Source of the DNA: Candidatus Babeliales bacterium
Lineage (GTDB): Bacteria > Babelota > Babeliae > Babelales > JACPOV01
Assembly (NCBI GenBank): GCA_020054235.1
Contig: JAGVLQ010000002.1
Coordinates: 27,992-91,991, forward strand
Length of the DNA: 64,000 bases
Direction: 5' to 3'
Made by a program: the position numbers and the translations under genes. The notes under the pieces are model-generated. The model had not been told where the DNA came from and searched no databases. It worked only from the letters and a program-made list of their open reading frames with translations. Positions 1-7,730 of this stretch are shown here, piece after piece. The number at the start of each line of letters is the position of its first letter. Within the stretch, counting starts at the first letter, position 1.

Positions 1-508
1 TAGTTAAGCCATCTGGACTAAACTCTAAAAAGAGGCCGTTGAGAGAAGGATTGGCATTATTTTGTGGTATTAAAAAAGCAACTTTATCAAGTAATTCAAC
101 TAAAAAGGCTGCGTCAAGATGCATAAGATTTTCGATACGCTCAGGAAATGGCGGAAACGCATCAGCGTCTTTAATATTTAAGCCCAAATGCACCGAACCA
201 GCTTTTAATGAAAGTTGCTGATCTTCAAGTATGCATTCGATATCACCCTCAAGCTCTTTGACCATATCAAAAACACGGCGTCCAGGAACTAAAAAGGATT
301 CTGTTTCCGTAAAACTACTATTATTAATAGAGCAGGTTGATTGCAAACTTATTTCTAAATCAGTTCCTTTAAGCGTTAATTCTTTGTGTCCTACATGAAA
401 TAAAATGGACGATGTTGCATCAATCGTTGTTCGCTTAGAGCAAATTGGTTGCATTGATGATAGTATTGAAAGCAATGTTTTTTGTTCTACTAAGAACCGA
501 CCAGCCAT
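1..508 (-). CDS. dnaN: DNA polymerase III beta sliding clamp, N-terminal part (3' end outside window)
   Basis: Partial gene running off the left edge; about 169 codons are visible. The protein begins MAGRFLVEQKTLLSILSSM and continues with a clamp-type first domain, including the stretch LTLKGTDLEISLQS and later FLVPGRRVFDMVKEL, which match the DnaN family. DnaN forms the ring that holds the replicative polymerase on DNA. The ATG at 508 is preferred over the ATG two codons upstream (514). AAAAGG lies six bases before 508, but directly abuts 514. A promoter (TTGCAA, 16 bases, TATAAT) lies upstream on the same strand. The call is secure for the family; the C-terminal domains cannot be seen. Confidence 0.93.
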   Translation of the reverse strand, partial: MAGRFLVEQKTLLSILSSMQPICSKRTTIDATSSILFHVGHKELTLKGTDLEISLQSTCSINNSSFTETESFLVPGRRVFDMVKELEGDIECILEDQQLSLKAGSVHLGLNIKDADAFPPFPERIENLMHLDAAFLVELLDKVAFLIPQNNANPSLNGLFLEFSPDGLT

Positions 509-552
509 GAGCATCCTTTTGCTATAAAAATATTCGTTAGAAATTTATAATA

Positions 553-580
553 ATTATACTATGCTCTAAGGCAATTGCAA
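553..580 (-). promoter_or_regulatory. Putative sigma-70 promoter for dnaN
   Basis: On the minus strand, TTGCAA (580-575), a 16-base spacer and a perfect TATAAT (558-553) lie about 45 bases before the dnaN start. There is no other minus-strand gene for it to serve. Confidence 0.55.
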
Positions 581-654
581 AACTTTAAAAATGTATGCTT
601 GCATCATTTTTCTTGGCCCTGCTATTATACAATTATAGGAGAGGGGGACAAATA

Positions 655-1302
655 ATGAAGAAGCAATATGGTATTTTTTCACTAGCTTCACTGTTGAATC
701 TACAAATCTACGCTGACTGCCATGCCATGCTGGAAGAAATCTATAAAGGCAAAAGTGGTTTTTGTATCAACGCAGTTGAGACTGCCAACATAGAAAATGC
801 TGGCGGCAATGCAACCTACGGCGAAATAACCGATGAAGGTGTACAAAAACTGATTGATATGATCAAGCCAACCGCACAAGATGTTTTTTATGATTTAGGT
901 TCTGGTGTCGGCCGTATGACCACCAAAATGTATTTAGATTCACCTCTCAAAAAAAGTGTAGGCATAGAACTTTCAGACAGTCGTCATACTTACGCTATGG
1001 CAATACAACAAGAGTTGAAAGCAAAGAAAAAACTAATTCCTGGTCGCACCTTAGATTTTAAAAAAGGTGATATTTTAAAAGCAAATCTTGATGATGCAAC
1101 CATTGTTTATACTGCATCAACCTGCTTTTCTGATGAATTTATGAAGAAACTAACTAATAAATTAGCTGCACTCAAGAAGGGCCTCAAGGTATTTACGCTA
1201 CGTCCTTTGGTAAAACATGATAAATTTAAACTGGTAAAAGAATTTCAATTGCCGATGACGTGGTCAACGAATGTAACGGTATACTGGTACGAATTGCAAT
1301 GA
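655..1302 (+). CDS. Signal-peptide-bearing DOT1-type SAM-dependent methyltransferase
   Basis: 215 residues from the ATG at 655, which follows a strong GGAGAGGGGG. An in-frame upstream ATG at 595 would bury the signal peptide. Residues 1-24 form a probable signal peptide (MKKQYGIFSLASLLNLQIYA). The rest follows the order of the DOT1 histone H3K79 methyltransferase core: YGE (55-57), the SAM motif DLGSGVGR (80-87), an acidic VGIELSDSR (102-110), GDIL (138-141), then VYTASTCFS where eukaryotic DOT1 has an NNF-type motif, and the KKGLKVFTLRPL strand. The Asn-Asn of the catalytic motif is not conserved. An exported methyltransferase of this type could act on host chromatin; that role is inference. 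A generic class I methyltransferase is the alternative. It is flanked by dnaN and xerD, both on the other strand. Confidence 0.75.
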   Translation: MKKQYGIFSLASLLNLQIYADCHAMLEEIYKGKSGFCINAVETANIENAGGNATYGEITDEGVQKLIDMIKPTAQDVFYDLGSGVGRMTTKMYLDSPLKKSVGIELSDSRHTYAMAIQQELKAKKKLIPGRTLDFKKGDILKANLDDATIVYTASTCFSDEFMKKLTNKLAALKKGLKVFTLRPLVKHDKFKLVKEFQLPMTWSTNVTVYWYELQ

Positions 1303-1306
1303 ATAA

Positions 1307-1327
1307 TGGCCTGCAAAAAGCAGGCCA
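1307..1327. terminator. Hairpin between convergent genes, probable terminator
   Basis: TGGCCTGC and GCAGGCCA form a perfect 8-bp stem with an AAAAA loop, in the 37 bases between the convergent methyltransferase and xerD stop codons. Neither side has a good T-run, so function is inferred from position. Confidence 0.5.
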
Positions 1328-1339
1328 GGAAAAGTTAGG

Positions 1340-2242
1340 TTATGCGCGCGGATGTTTTTTATCATAAACTTTGCGCAAATGTTCTGTTTCTACATGCGTA
1401 TAAATTTGTACCGTTGAAATAGCCTCATGACCCAACAGTAGTTGTAACGAACGCAAATTAGCACCTTTTTTGAGTAGATGCGTTGCAAGTGAATGGCGCA
1501 ATTTATGTGGTGAAATCAACTTAATGCCGGCATCTGCACAGATTTTTTTCAAAATAATCCAAAAAGATTGGCGGGTAATCGGTTTTACCTTACGGGCATA
1601 AAGCACGGGAAAAAGATACTCAATGTGCTTTACTCTTTTATTGATCAATTTTTTGTGAACCTTCTCGATATAATTTTTTAGCAAAGCAACCATTCCTTGC
1701 GGCACCGGCACAATGCGCTCCTTGCCTCCCTTGCCCGCAACATTAATGCAACCCGTATCCAAATGCAAATCAGAAACTTTCATTGTAGTTAATTCACTAA
1801 TGCGCATGCCTGAAACATAAAGCAAGGAAAGCATCACACGATTGCGCACACCTCGTTGAGAACCATTTTCGTGCGCCACTTCAATGAGTTTTTCAACTTC
1901 TTGTTCAGAAAGATATTGCGGTAAGCGACGTTCAAGTTTAGGAAATGCAATATCAACGGTAATATTTTCCAACCCTAAATGATCCCCAGCCCACACATAA
2001 AATGCTTTTATTGCAGAAAGCTTTCGCGAGCGTGAACGCGCTTTTAAAAATTGTTCATTTAACTTTTTTAAATATTCCTTAAGATCTTTTTGCGTAATTG
2101 TGTTAAAGGTTTTATTATTCCCTTGCAAATAACGAATAAATTGTTCCAAATCACTTTTGTAAGCAGAATAGGTATTTGCAGTGACACGTTTTTCAGCGAG
2201 CAAATAGGCTTCAAATTTCGCCAAAATTGCAGACATGTTCAT
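1340..2242 (-). CDS. xerD: Tyrosine site-specific recombinase XerC/XerD
   Basis: 300 residues, the normal length for Xer recombinases, which with FtsK resolve chromosome dimers at dif. The N-terminal SAM-like core-binding domain covers roughly residues 5-90. The catalytic domain has Arg147 (SGMRISEL), a Lys in GKGGKE (170-175), HKLRH (246-250), LGH (270-272) and the nucleophile Tyr281 (IYTHV), so the enzyme should be active. XerC and XerD cannot be told apart here; xerD is chosen because of similarity in the C-terminal block. The gene stands alone. The translocase partner FtsK is encoded at 59.5-61.8 kb. ATG codons at 2242 and 2236 are both possible starts. Confidence 0.92.
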   Translation of the reverse strand: MNMSAILAKFEAYLLAEKRVTANTYSAYKSDLEQFIRYLQGNNKTFNTITQKDLKEYLKKLNEQFLKARSRSRKLSAIKAFYVWAGDHLGLENITVDIAFPKLERRLPQYLSEQEVEKLIEVAHENGSQRGVRNRVMLSLLYVSGMRISELTTMKVSDLHLDTGCINVAGKGGKERIVPVPQGMVALLKNYIEKVHKKLINKRVKHIEYLFPVLYARKVKPITRQSFWIILKKICADAGIKLISPHKLRHSLATHLLKKGANLRSLQLLLGHEAISTVQIYTHVETEHLRKVYDKKHPRA

Positions 2243-2432
2243 GAGGCATAATCCTTTTTTACAGGTTCAATATTTCTAAAAATAATATCAGTAAACTGAA
2301 ATAAGGGGAAGGAAAAATAGTATTGAAAATTAACATGTGTTTAATTACCTATTTGCAAATATTTTTATTGACAATTTGGATAATAATGATAAACTATGCC
2401 TTAATTATGATTATGTGCACTACGGAGTATTT

Positions 2433-2996
2433 ATGACTCATAAGACTAATTCTTTACTATTTTTGCTTATAACCCTCAATTCAATAGCATTTTCACAAGA
2501 CACAAAAAAAAGCAAACTAGAAGTATCATGCTTAACGCCTGATGAAGCGCGCGAAGATAGTCAACATTGGCAATCTCTATCTAATACAACAAAACAAGAT
2601 ATTATTGATGCATTTAGCAATGATAACAGCTTTGTTGATGAACAGCTTTACTGGTTTTATGTCTTGAGCAAAGAAAAGCGAACCGATTGGTCCACTACCA
2701 ATGCAATAGATGAAAAGTTGCTTATTATCGATTATCTTGCTATTGGCACTAATCTTAGTAATACAATTGTCATTAACAACAAATTGATTGGCCCGGAATA
2801 TTTTAAAAAACAAGAAGAAAAATATGTTAATCGCCTTCTTGATGAGCTAACCAAAAATTACTCTACCTTATCAGAAGAAAAACAAAAAAAATTCATGAAC
2901 ATTTCAAAATTTTATGAAACAGAAAAAAATCATCTGGCTCGCATGCAATTGTTGCCTAAAAAAAATCTCAAAAAGTTGAAACTTGAAAATCTTTAG
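2433..2996 (+). CDS. Small secreted protein of unknown function
   Basis: 187 residues from the ATG at 2433, which has GGAG eight bases upstream. A longer in-frame reading from 2337 has no ribosome-binding site and would bury the signal peptide. Residues 1-21 (MTHKTNSLLFLLITLNSIAFS) look like a cleavable signal peptide. The mature part is mostly helical and charged, with no recognised domain, and the last third is rich in Lys and Glu. The stop codon overlaps the stop of the convergent proS gene by four bases. I do not recognise a family; an export role is inferred only from the signal peptide. Confidence 0.72.
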   Translation: MTHKTNSLLFLLITLNSIAFSQDTKKSKLEVSCLTPDEAREDSQHWQSLSNTTKQDIIDAFSNDNSFVDEQLYWFYVLSKEKRTDWSTTNAIDEKLLIIDYLAIGTNLSNTIVINNKLIGPEYFKKQEEKYVNRLLDELTKNYSTLSEEKQKKFMNISKFYETEKNHLARMQLLPKKNLKKLKLENL

Positions 2997-4417
2997 TACG
3001 CTTTAGCCACTAAAATATCGTTAGTACTTTTTTTGCCGCAGGCAAAACAACTATCAAACATTTTTTCTGGTAGCAAACAACGAATTGTCGCTTTGTGCTC
3101 TTTTAATTTTTTTTCACATTCAACGTTACCACACCATCCGGTTTGATAAAAACCACCTTTTTCCTGAAGATCATGCGCAAAGTCGGTAAGTTTTTCTTTT
3201 TTGTACCAGTTTGCATACATTCTTTGGTGCGCTCGGCTGTACAATTCTTGCTGAATATGAGCAAGTTTTTCTTCTACTGTTTTTACCAAAGCATCAAAAC
3301 TTACCGGTTCTTTTGCTAACCCTAAGCGATCGGCCATCATAATTTGTTTTTTTGCAATATCACGCGGACCAATTTCAATGCGCAACGGTACACCTTTTAA
3401 TTCCCATTTATAAAATTTTGCGCCCGGCGTTTCATGTTCGCTGGCATCAAGTTCTACGCGAATATCATTTTCTTTTAGTTGTTCCGCCAGTGCAGTTGCT
3501 TGTTGTAACACTTCATCTTTTTCACCATCTTTTTTAAAGATCGGCACAATAACCACTTGGACCGGCGCAACTTTCGGTGGCATCACTAAACCTTTTTGGT
3601 CGCCATGCACCATTACTACAGCACCAACTGAACGCGTAGTAAAACCCCAGCTGGTCAAATAGGGATAGGCCAAATTGCCTTCTTTGTCTTGATATTTCAT
3701 ATCAAAGCTTTTGGCAAAGTTTTGTGAAATCATATGCGAAGTACACATTTGTAACGCTTTGCCATCGGGCATCAACCCTTCAATCGTTAATGTAACGTCA
3801 GCCCCAGCAAATTTTTCACTTTCTGACTTTTTACCAGCAACCACCGGAATTGCTAAATAATTTTCATACATATCAAGGTACTCTCGCCACATTGCTTCCG
3901 CTTGTTCTTGTGCTTCTTCTTTTGTAGCATGTGCAGTGTGCCCTTCTTGCCAAAAAAATTCACAGGTACGCAAAAATGGCCGCGTGCGCAATTCCCAACG
4001 CACAACGTTACACCATTGGTTTACTTTCATGGGCAGATCACGCCACGATTTAATCCATTTGGCAAACATATAATGAATCATAGTTTCAGAAGTCGGACGA
4101 ATTGCCAATGGCTCTTCAAGTTCTTTGCCACCGGCATGCGTAACAACAGCAAGTTCCGGCGCAAAACCTTCAACATGCTGTGCTTCTTTATGAAAAAAGT
4201 CTAAAGGAATTAATAAAGGAAATGAGGCATTGTGGGTGCCATTGGCAATAATTTTTGCATTCAGCTCCTTTTTAATATTTTCCCACAACGCAAATCCATA
4301 GGGGCGAATTACAATCGAGCCGCGCACGGGAGAAAGATCGGCCAATTCTGCTTGATAAATAATTTCGTTGTACCATTCGGAAAAATCTTTGGTAATATCT
4401 GGTAACGTTTTACTCAT
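2993..4417 (-). CDS. proS: Prolyl-tRNA synthetase, archaeal/eukaryotic type
   Basis: 474 residues from the ATG at 4417 (MSKTLPDITKDFSEWYNEI); a longer reading to 4510 is unlikely. It charges tRNA-Pro. Class II motif 2 (RWELRTRPFLRTCEFFWQEG) and motif 3 (GAVVMVHGDQKGLVMPP) are present. The arrangement is the short archaeal/eukaryotic type: no inserted editing domain between motifs 2 and 3, an anticodon-binding domain, and a C-terminal extension with Cys-rich pairs (GWCGNVEC, SCFACGK) ending in Tyr. Most bacteria with the long form differ, but this type is known from several bacterial lineages. Only a weak Shine-Dalgarno sequence is visible. Confidence 0.95.
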   Translation of the reverse strand: MSKTLPDITKDFSEWYNEIIYQAELADLSPVRGSIVIRPYGFALWENIKKELNAKIIANGTHNASFPLLIPLDFFHKEAQHVEGFAPELAVVTHAGGKELEEPLAIRPTSETMIHYMFAKWIKSWRDLPMKVNQWCNVVRWELRTRPFLRTCEFFWQEGHTAHATKEEAQEQAEAMWREYLDMYENYLAIPVVAGKKSESEKFAGADVTLTIEGLMPDGKALQMCTSHMISQNFAKSFDMKYQDKEGNLAYPYLTSWGFTTRSVGAVVMVHGDQKGLVMPPKVAPVQVVIVPIFKKDGEKDEVLQQATALAEQLKENDIRVELDASEHETPGAKFYKWELKGVPLRIEIGPRDIAKKQIMMADRLGLAKEPVSFDALVKTVEEKLAHIQQELYSRAHQRMYANWYKKEKLTDFAHDLQEKGGFYQTGWCGNVECEKKLKEHKATIRCLLPEKMFDSCFACGKKSTNDILVAKAY

Positions 4418-4581
4418 GAGATTATCTTTTTTAAGGTTAATAACGATATGAACGAATACTTGCATTCTACCTATAATTGAAAAAAAAGTAAAAATTGTCC
4501 TTAAAAGCAAGATTCTTTTTTCAAAAATTGATTTTTGTTAAACTAAAAAAAAAGAACCAACCTTTTTCTAAAGGAGTTTCT

Positions 4582-4998
4582 ATGAAGTATCGTATTTTTT
4601 CCATTTTATTGCTGTTTTGCAGTATTTATAGTCAAGAAGGAACAATAATGACAAAAAGAGCTGCCTTAAGAGGCACTCATTGCCTCCCTTGTGAAGGTGG
4701 TGTTTCGCCACTAACACCCGCACAAATTGCTGAATATATGATAGATTTTGCTGAATGGCAATTGCATGAGGGTCCACCAAGCAAAATAGAAAGAACATTT
4801 ACTTTCAATGATTTTGTGCAGGCAATGAAATTTGTTAATGACGTAGCAGATATGGCAGAAAAAGAAGGTCATCACCCTGATATTACTATCGTATACAACA
4901 AAGTAACTATGCAGCTCTTTACCCATGCTATTCAAGGCCTTTCAACGAACGATTTTATTATGGCAGATTTAATTGAAGAAATTTTTCAACAACAATAA
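4582..4998 (+). CDS. Pterin-4a-carbinolamine dehydratase with optional signal peptide
   Basis: 138 residues from the ATG at 4582 or 116 from the ATG at 4648. Both starts have their own Shine-Dalgarno at good spacing (AAGGAG and AAGGA). The PCD/DCoH family dehydrates 4a-hydroxytetrahydrobiopterin, recycling the cofactor of aromatic amino-acid hydroxylases. The active-site block EGHHPDITIVYNKV...LFTHAIQG is intact. The short form starts exactly where typical bacterial family members start (MTKRA..CLPCEGG). The longer form adds MKYRIFSILLLFCSIYSQ, a plausible signal peptide. No pterin-dependent hydroxylase is visible nearby. The mazG-like gene follows after eight bases and is probably co-transcribed. 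Confidence 0.88.
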   Translation: MKYRIFSILLLFCSIYSQEGTIMTKRAALRGTHCLPCEGGVSPLTPAQIAEYMIDFAEWQLHEGPPSKIERTFTFNDFVQAMKFVNDVADMAEKEGHHPDITIVYNKVTMQLFTHAIQGLSTNDFIMADLIEEIFQQQ

Positions 4999-5006
4999 GG
5001 CTTTGT

Positions 5007-5369
5007 ATGGACGATACCACAACAACGCTTGAACAGCTTAAAAAAAATGTTCAAGAATTTGTACGCGAACGCGAATGGGAGCAATATCATACGCCAAAAA
5101 ATTTAAGCATGGCTATTGCCACCGAGGCAGCTGAAGTTATGGAACCGTTCAAGTGGGTCAAGAGTGATGATTCACTTGAACATTTTAAACAGCATCGCGC
5201 TGAAATTGAAGATGAAATTGCAGATGTTTTAATAACGGTTTTATGCTTTGCAAATAGTACCGGCATAGATATTAGCTCTGCTTTTAAAAAAAAATTAGCA
5301 GAAATCAAAAAGAAATATCCCGTTCAAAAAGCAAAAGGCCGCGCGGACAAATATACTGCCTATGAATAA
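5007..5369 (+). CDS. MazG-like nucleotide pyrophosphohydrolase (dCTPase/RS21-C6 type)
   Basis: 120 residues, the size of the single-domain dCTP pyrophosphatase group. These all-alpha enzymes hydrolyse non-canonical or excess (d)NTPs to monophosphates and help to clean the nucleotide pool. The metal-binding pattern is visible: EAAEVMEPFKW (about 36-46) followed by EIEDEIADVL (about 66-75), giving the EExxE and ExxD acids. The lysine-rich tail KAKGRADKY is typical. It lies eight bases after the pterin dehydratase gene on the same strand and may be translated from the same mRNA. No signal peptide, so it is cytoplasmic. Confidence 0.9.
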   Translation: MDDTTTTLEQLKKNVQEFVREREWEQYHTPKNLSMAIATEAAEVMEPFKWVKSDDSLEHFKQHRAEIEDEIADVLITVLCFANSTGIDISSAFKKKLAEIKKKYPVQKAKGRADKYTAYE

Positions 5370-5448
5370 CTTTGCTTCTCTTGCTCTCCATTGTTCCAAT
5401 TGTTTATAGTTAAAGCAGGGACAAACTTGTTTGCGGGGGAGACACGGG

Positions 5449-6462
5449 ATGAAGAAATTTATTTCTTTTTTATTTTTTATACTGTTTGCAAGCATAAAAC
5501 TTTCTGGTAATGACTATACTTTTGCAATTAAAGGCCTTGAATTCGCTGAAAAAACAAATACTGCCTATTTATTTGCACACGGCCTTGCTTCAACCTGGGA
5601 GCAAGGAATTAATATTTTGTGGCGCCATGGTTCTCCAGCCCGCCCGCGTTGGATTATGGATGGACCTTTAGCTGTATTTGACTTTCCTGATGCAAAAAAA
5701 GAACGGCAATATTACCATAAAGAAGTAAATCTGGGACAAGAAAAAGATCTTGAGCGCTTGCACCATGCATACAACAAAGTAATTGAATCATTACCTTCGC
5801 ATAATTTTGTATTGGTTGGCATTTCACGAGGTGCAGCCGCAATGCTCAATTACGCAGCACTTTATCAGCCAAAACAAGTAAAAGCATTGCTTGTTGAATC
5901 ACCCTTTGATACGTTAAGCTCTGTCGTTAAACATCTCATGACCCGTTACTATGTTGGTTGGGTTCCTTTTTCTAAAACTATCGGTTTTAAAGTATGTCAA
6001 TCTCATTTTCCCAGTATTAACATCAAAGGTATTTTTCCATTAAACGTTGTTGAAAAAATTCCAAACGAAATGCCTATCATGTTGGTGCATTCTAAAACAG
6101 ACCGAACGGTACCCATTAACAGCTCGCGCCGTCTTTATGTCAAACTCAAAGAAACCGGCCATGAACATGTGTACTTGGTTGAGCTACAATCGGGCAACCA
6201 CGGCAAGCTGATCTTTGGACCTGATGCAGACTTTTACAATTACTGTGCCCATGCCTTTTACCAAAAATATTCTCTGGCACACAACCCAGAATTTGCTCGC
6301 CATGGTCAAAACCTTCTCCAGCTTTGTCAGCCATCAATCCAAGATGTCCTTACGCGAATCAAACGCAAACGTGGTTTTGATGAGGATGAAATTGATGAAT
6401 ATGAGCTTACTCTGGTAGACGAAGAAGAATTTCCTGGAGAAAAAGCAACCATTGCAGCCTAG
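5449..6462 (+). CDS. Secreted alpha/beta hydrolase
   Basis: 337 residues from the ATG at 5449, preceded by GGGGGAG. Residues 1-19 are a signal peptide (MKKFISFLFFILFASIKLS). The alpha/beta hydrolase fold is indicated by FAHGLAS (oxyanion region), the nucleophile elbow GISRG, an acid in KTDRTVP and a His in SGNHGKL, so a complete catalytic triad is likely. Substrate is unknown; esterase or peptidase activity is possible. A paralogue with the same layout, including VKALLVES against VKALILES and a C-terminal PSI-x-(D/E)-V motif, is encoded at 33086-34048. The C-terminus is acidic (DEDEIDEYE). It acts outside the cytoplasm if the signal peptide works. Confidence 0.82.
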   Translation: MKKFISFLFFILFASIKLSGNDYTFAIKGLEFAEKTNTAYLFAHGLASTWEQGINILWRHGSPARPRWIMDGPLAVFDFPDAKKERQYYHKEVNLGQEKDLERLHHAYNKVIESLPSHNFVLVGISRGAAAMLNYAALYQPKQVKALLVESPFDTLSSVVKHLMTRYYVGWVPFSKTIGFKVCQSHFPSINIKGIFPLNVVEKIPNEMPIMLVHSKTDRTVPINSSRRLYVKLKETGHEHVYLVELQSGNHGKLIFGPDADFYNYCAHAFYQKYSLAHNPEFARHGQNLLQLCQPSIQDVLTRIKRKRGFDEDEIDEYELTLVDEEEFPGEKATIAA

Positions 6463-6519
6463 TTATTTTATCAAAACCCATCATTTAAACCTGCAGATCG
6501 AAATTATTTAAAAAAACCA

Positions 6520-6549
6520 TTGCATTTCATGCTCTGAACCGTTTATCAT
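6520..6549 (+). promoter_or_regulatory. Putative sigma-70 promoter of the small RNA
   Basis: TTGCAT (6520-6525), an 18-base spacer and TATCAT (6544-6549) sit just before a structured, gene-free stretch that ends in a strong intrinsic terminator. Confidence 0.55.
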
Positions 6550-6550
6550 T

Positions 6551-6770
6551 GGAATTAGGAAATAAAGAATTCCTTAAAGCACGCGACAACAAAAGAAGCT
6601 CTTCGGAGTTATTTCGTGGGAATGTGCATTGAGGATGCTAGGGCTGGGTAGGAGACTGTTTGGCCCTAGTTAAAAATTAAAAAAATCTTTTTGTATAAGT
6701 AATCTTCGGATTGCCTTATGCAAAATGAGCGAAGGTTGAATAAGGAAACTTGTTTGACCTTCGTTTTTTT
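6551..6770 (+). ncRNA. Structured small RNA of unassigned family, about 220 nt
   Basis: A gene-free stretch between two secreted-protein genes has a promoter, several stable hairpins and a terminator, so it is probably an independent RNA. Visible stems: GGAATT/AATTCC (6551-6573), AGCTC-TTCG-GAGTT with a UUCG tetraloop, GCAT/ATGC, CTAGGGC/GCCCTAG (6638-6644 with 6663-6669) and the final 15-bp terminator stem capped by GAAA. There is no tRNA-like end, no SRP apical motif and no RNase P core, so tmRNA, 4.5S RNA and rnpB are unlikely. GGA occurs eight times, several copies in predicted loops, as in CsrA-sponge RNAs. A divergent 6S RNA is the main alternative. The transcription start is estimated only. 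Confidence 0.55.
6730..6770 (+). terminator. Intrinsic terminator of the small RNA
   Basis: CGAAGGT..ACCTTCG continues inward through wobble pairs to a GAAA loop (about 15 bp in all) and is followed by seven T residues. This is the clearest terminator in the window. Confidence 0.85.
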
Positions 6771-6907
6771 GTACATTAGATTATCTGTCCATTATTGATT
6801 TTTTAACTTTTCATACAAAAAACTTCTTTTAAAAATGGCCTATTTATTGATAAAAATAATTTTTTCTTTTACTATCATATTGAATTTTAAACACCAAAAG
6901 GAATCAT

Positions 6908-7300
6908 ATGAAAAAATTGTACGCATTTTTATTAATTACCAGTTTATCGTTACACGCGCAAGATTCACTCAATAACCTAAAGGATAAAGCAACCGAATTA
7001 AAAAATGCTTTTTTTGGCTCAAAAGAAGAAGAAATTGCTTTTTACATTATAAACAAAATTGAAAAAAGCGCTTCGTATAAAAATTTACTTGAAAATCCGG
7101 AAAGCTCTTTAGATGCTGCTCTGGTTAACATGCAAAAAGGACTTTATAGTGCTGTTGCAACCTTAAAATGCATTACTACTAACAATGGCGTTATGTCAAT
7201 CTATTATCAAGACTGGTTGAACGGTTCAAGACAAGCGTGCAAAAAAATTAATGAACAACGTGAAAATGCACGCACAAAAAACAACCAAAAAAGTGAATAA
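6908..7300 (+). CDS. Small secreted protein of unknown function, upstream of umuD
   Basis: 130 residues with a clear signal peptide (MKKLYAFLLITSLSLHAQ) and AAGGAATC before the ATG. The mature part is helical and charged, with a Lys/Asn-rich tail, and I recognise no domain. Its TAA stop overlaps the ATG of umuD by one base (TAATG), so the two are translationally coupled. That is odd for a periplasmic protein paired with a cytoplasmic SOS protein. The gene may simply supply the promoter of the unit. Confidence 0.72.
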   Translation: MKKLYAFLLITSLSLHAQDSLNNLKDKATELKNAFFGSKEEEIAFYIINKIEKSASYKNLLENPESSLDAALVNMQKGLYSAVATLKCITTNNGVMSIYYQDWLNGSRQACKKINEQRENARTKNNQKSE

Positions 7301-7728
7301 TGCGTATTAAAGAAATTGGCACATTAAATACTACGGTACCATACGGATTACCATTATTGTTAGCCCGCATTGCTGCGGGCTTTCCTTCTCCTGCTGATGA
7401 TCATATCGAAAAATCATTAGATTTAAATGAATATTTAGTCAAACATCCAGCAGCAACTTTTTTTGTCCGCGTTGAGGGTGACTCAATGATTAATGCCGGT
7501 ATTCGCTCCGGTGACATTCTTATTGTCGACCGTGCTGCTGAAGTTAAAAATAACAGCATTGTTATTGCCCATCTTAATGGCGAATTTACCGTCAAACGCA
7601 TTCGCAAAGAAGGCTCCGGTCTTTTTTTAATTCCCGAAAGTCCTGATTTTATGCCCATCAAAATTACTGATGAAATGGATTTTCAACTCTGGGGTGTGGT
7701 AACCTTTGTCATTCATCAAGCGCAATAA
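7300..7728 (+). CDS. umuD: UmuD-type S24 self-cleaving protein of DNA polymerase V
   Basis: 142 residues, as in UmuD. The self-cleavage site Ala26-Gly27 (IAAGFPSPADD) and the Ser62/Lys99 dyad (EGDSMI and FTVKRI) are all present. After RecA-stimulated self-cleavage, UmuD' joins UmuC to form the translesion polymerase V. It starts within the stop of the preceding gene (TAATG) and relies on coupled translation. The partner umuC lies 1.6 kb away at 9316 on the same strand, separated by a gene in the opposite direction, so the usual umuDC operon is interrupted. recA, the activator, is at 16.3 kb. No LexA-type operator was recognised. Confidence 0.93.
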   Translation: MRIKEIGTLNTTVPYGLPLLLARIAAGFPSPADDHIEKSLDLNEYLVKHPAATFFVRVEGDSMINAGIRSGDILIVDRAAEVKNNSIVIAHLNGEFTVKRIRKEGSGLFLIPESPDFMPIKITDEMDFQLWGVVTFVIHQAQ

Positions 7729-7730
7729 AA

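Noticed and set aside
6551..6770. tmRNA, SRP RNA or RNase P RNA
   Set aside because: The tRNA-like ends, the SRP apical loop and the RNase P core sequences are all missing.
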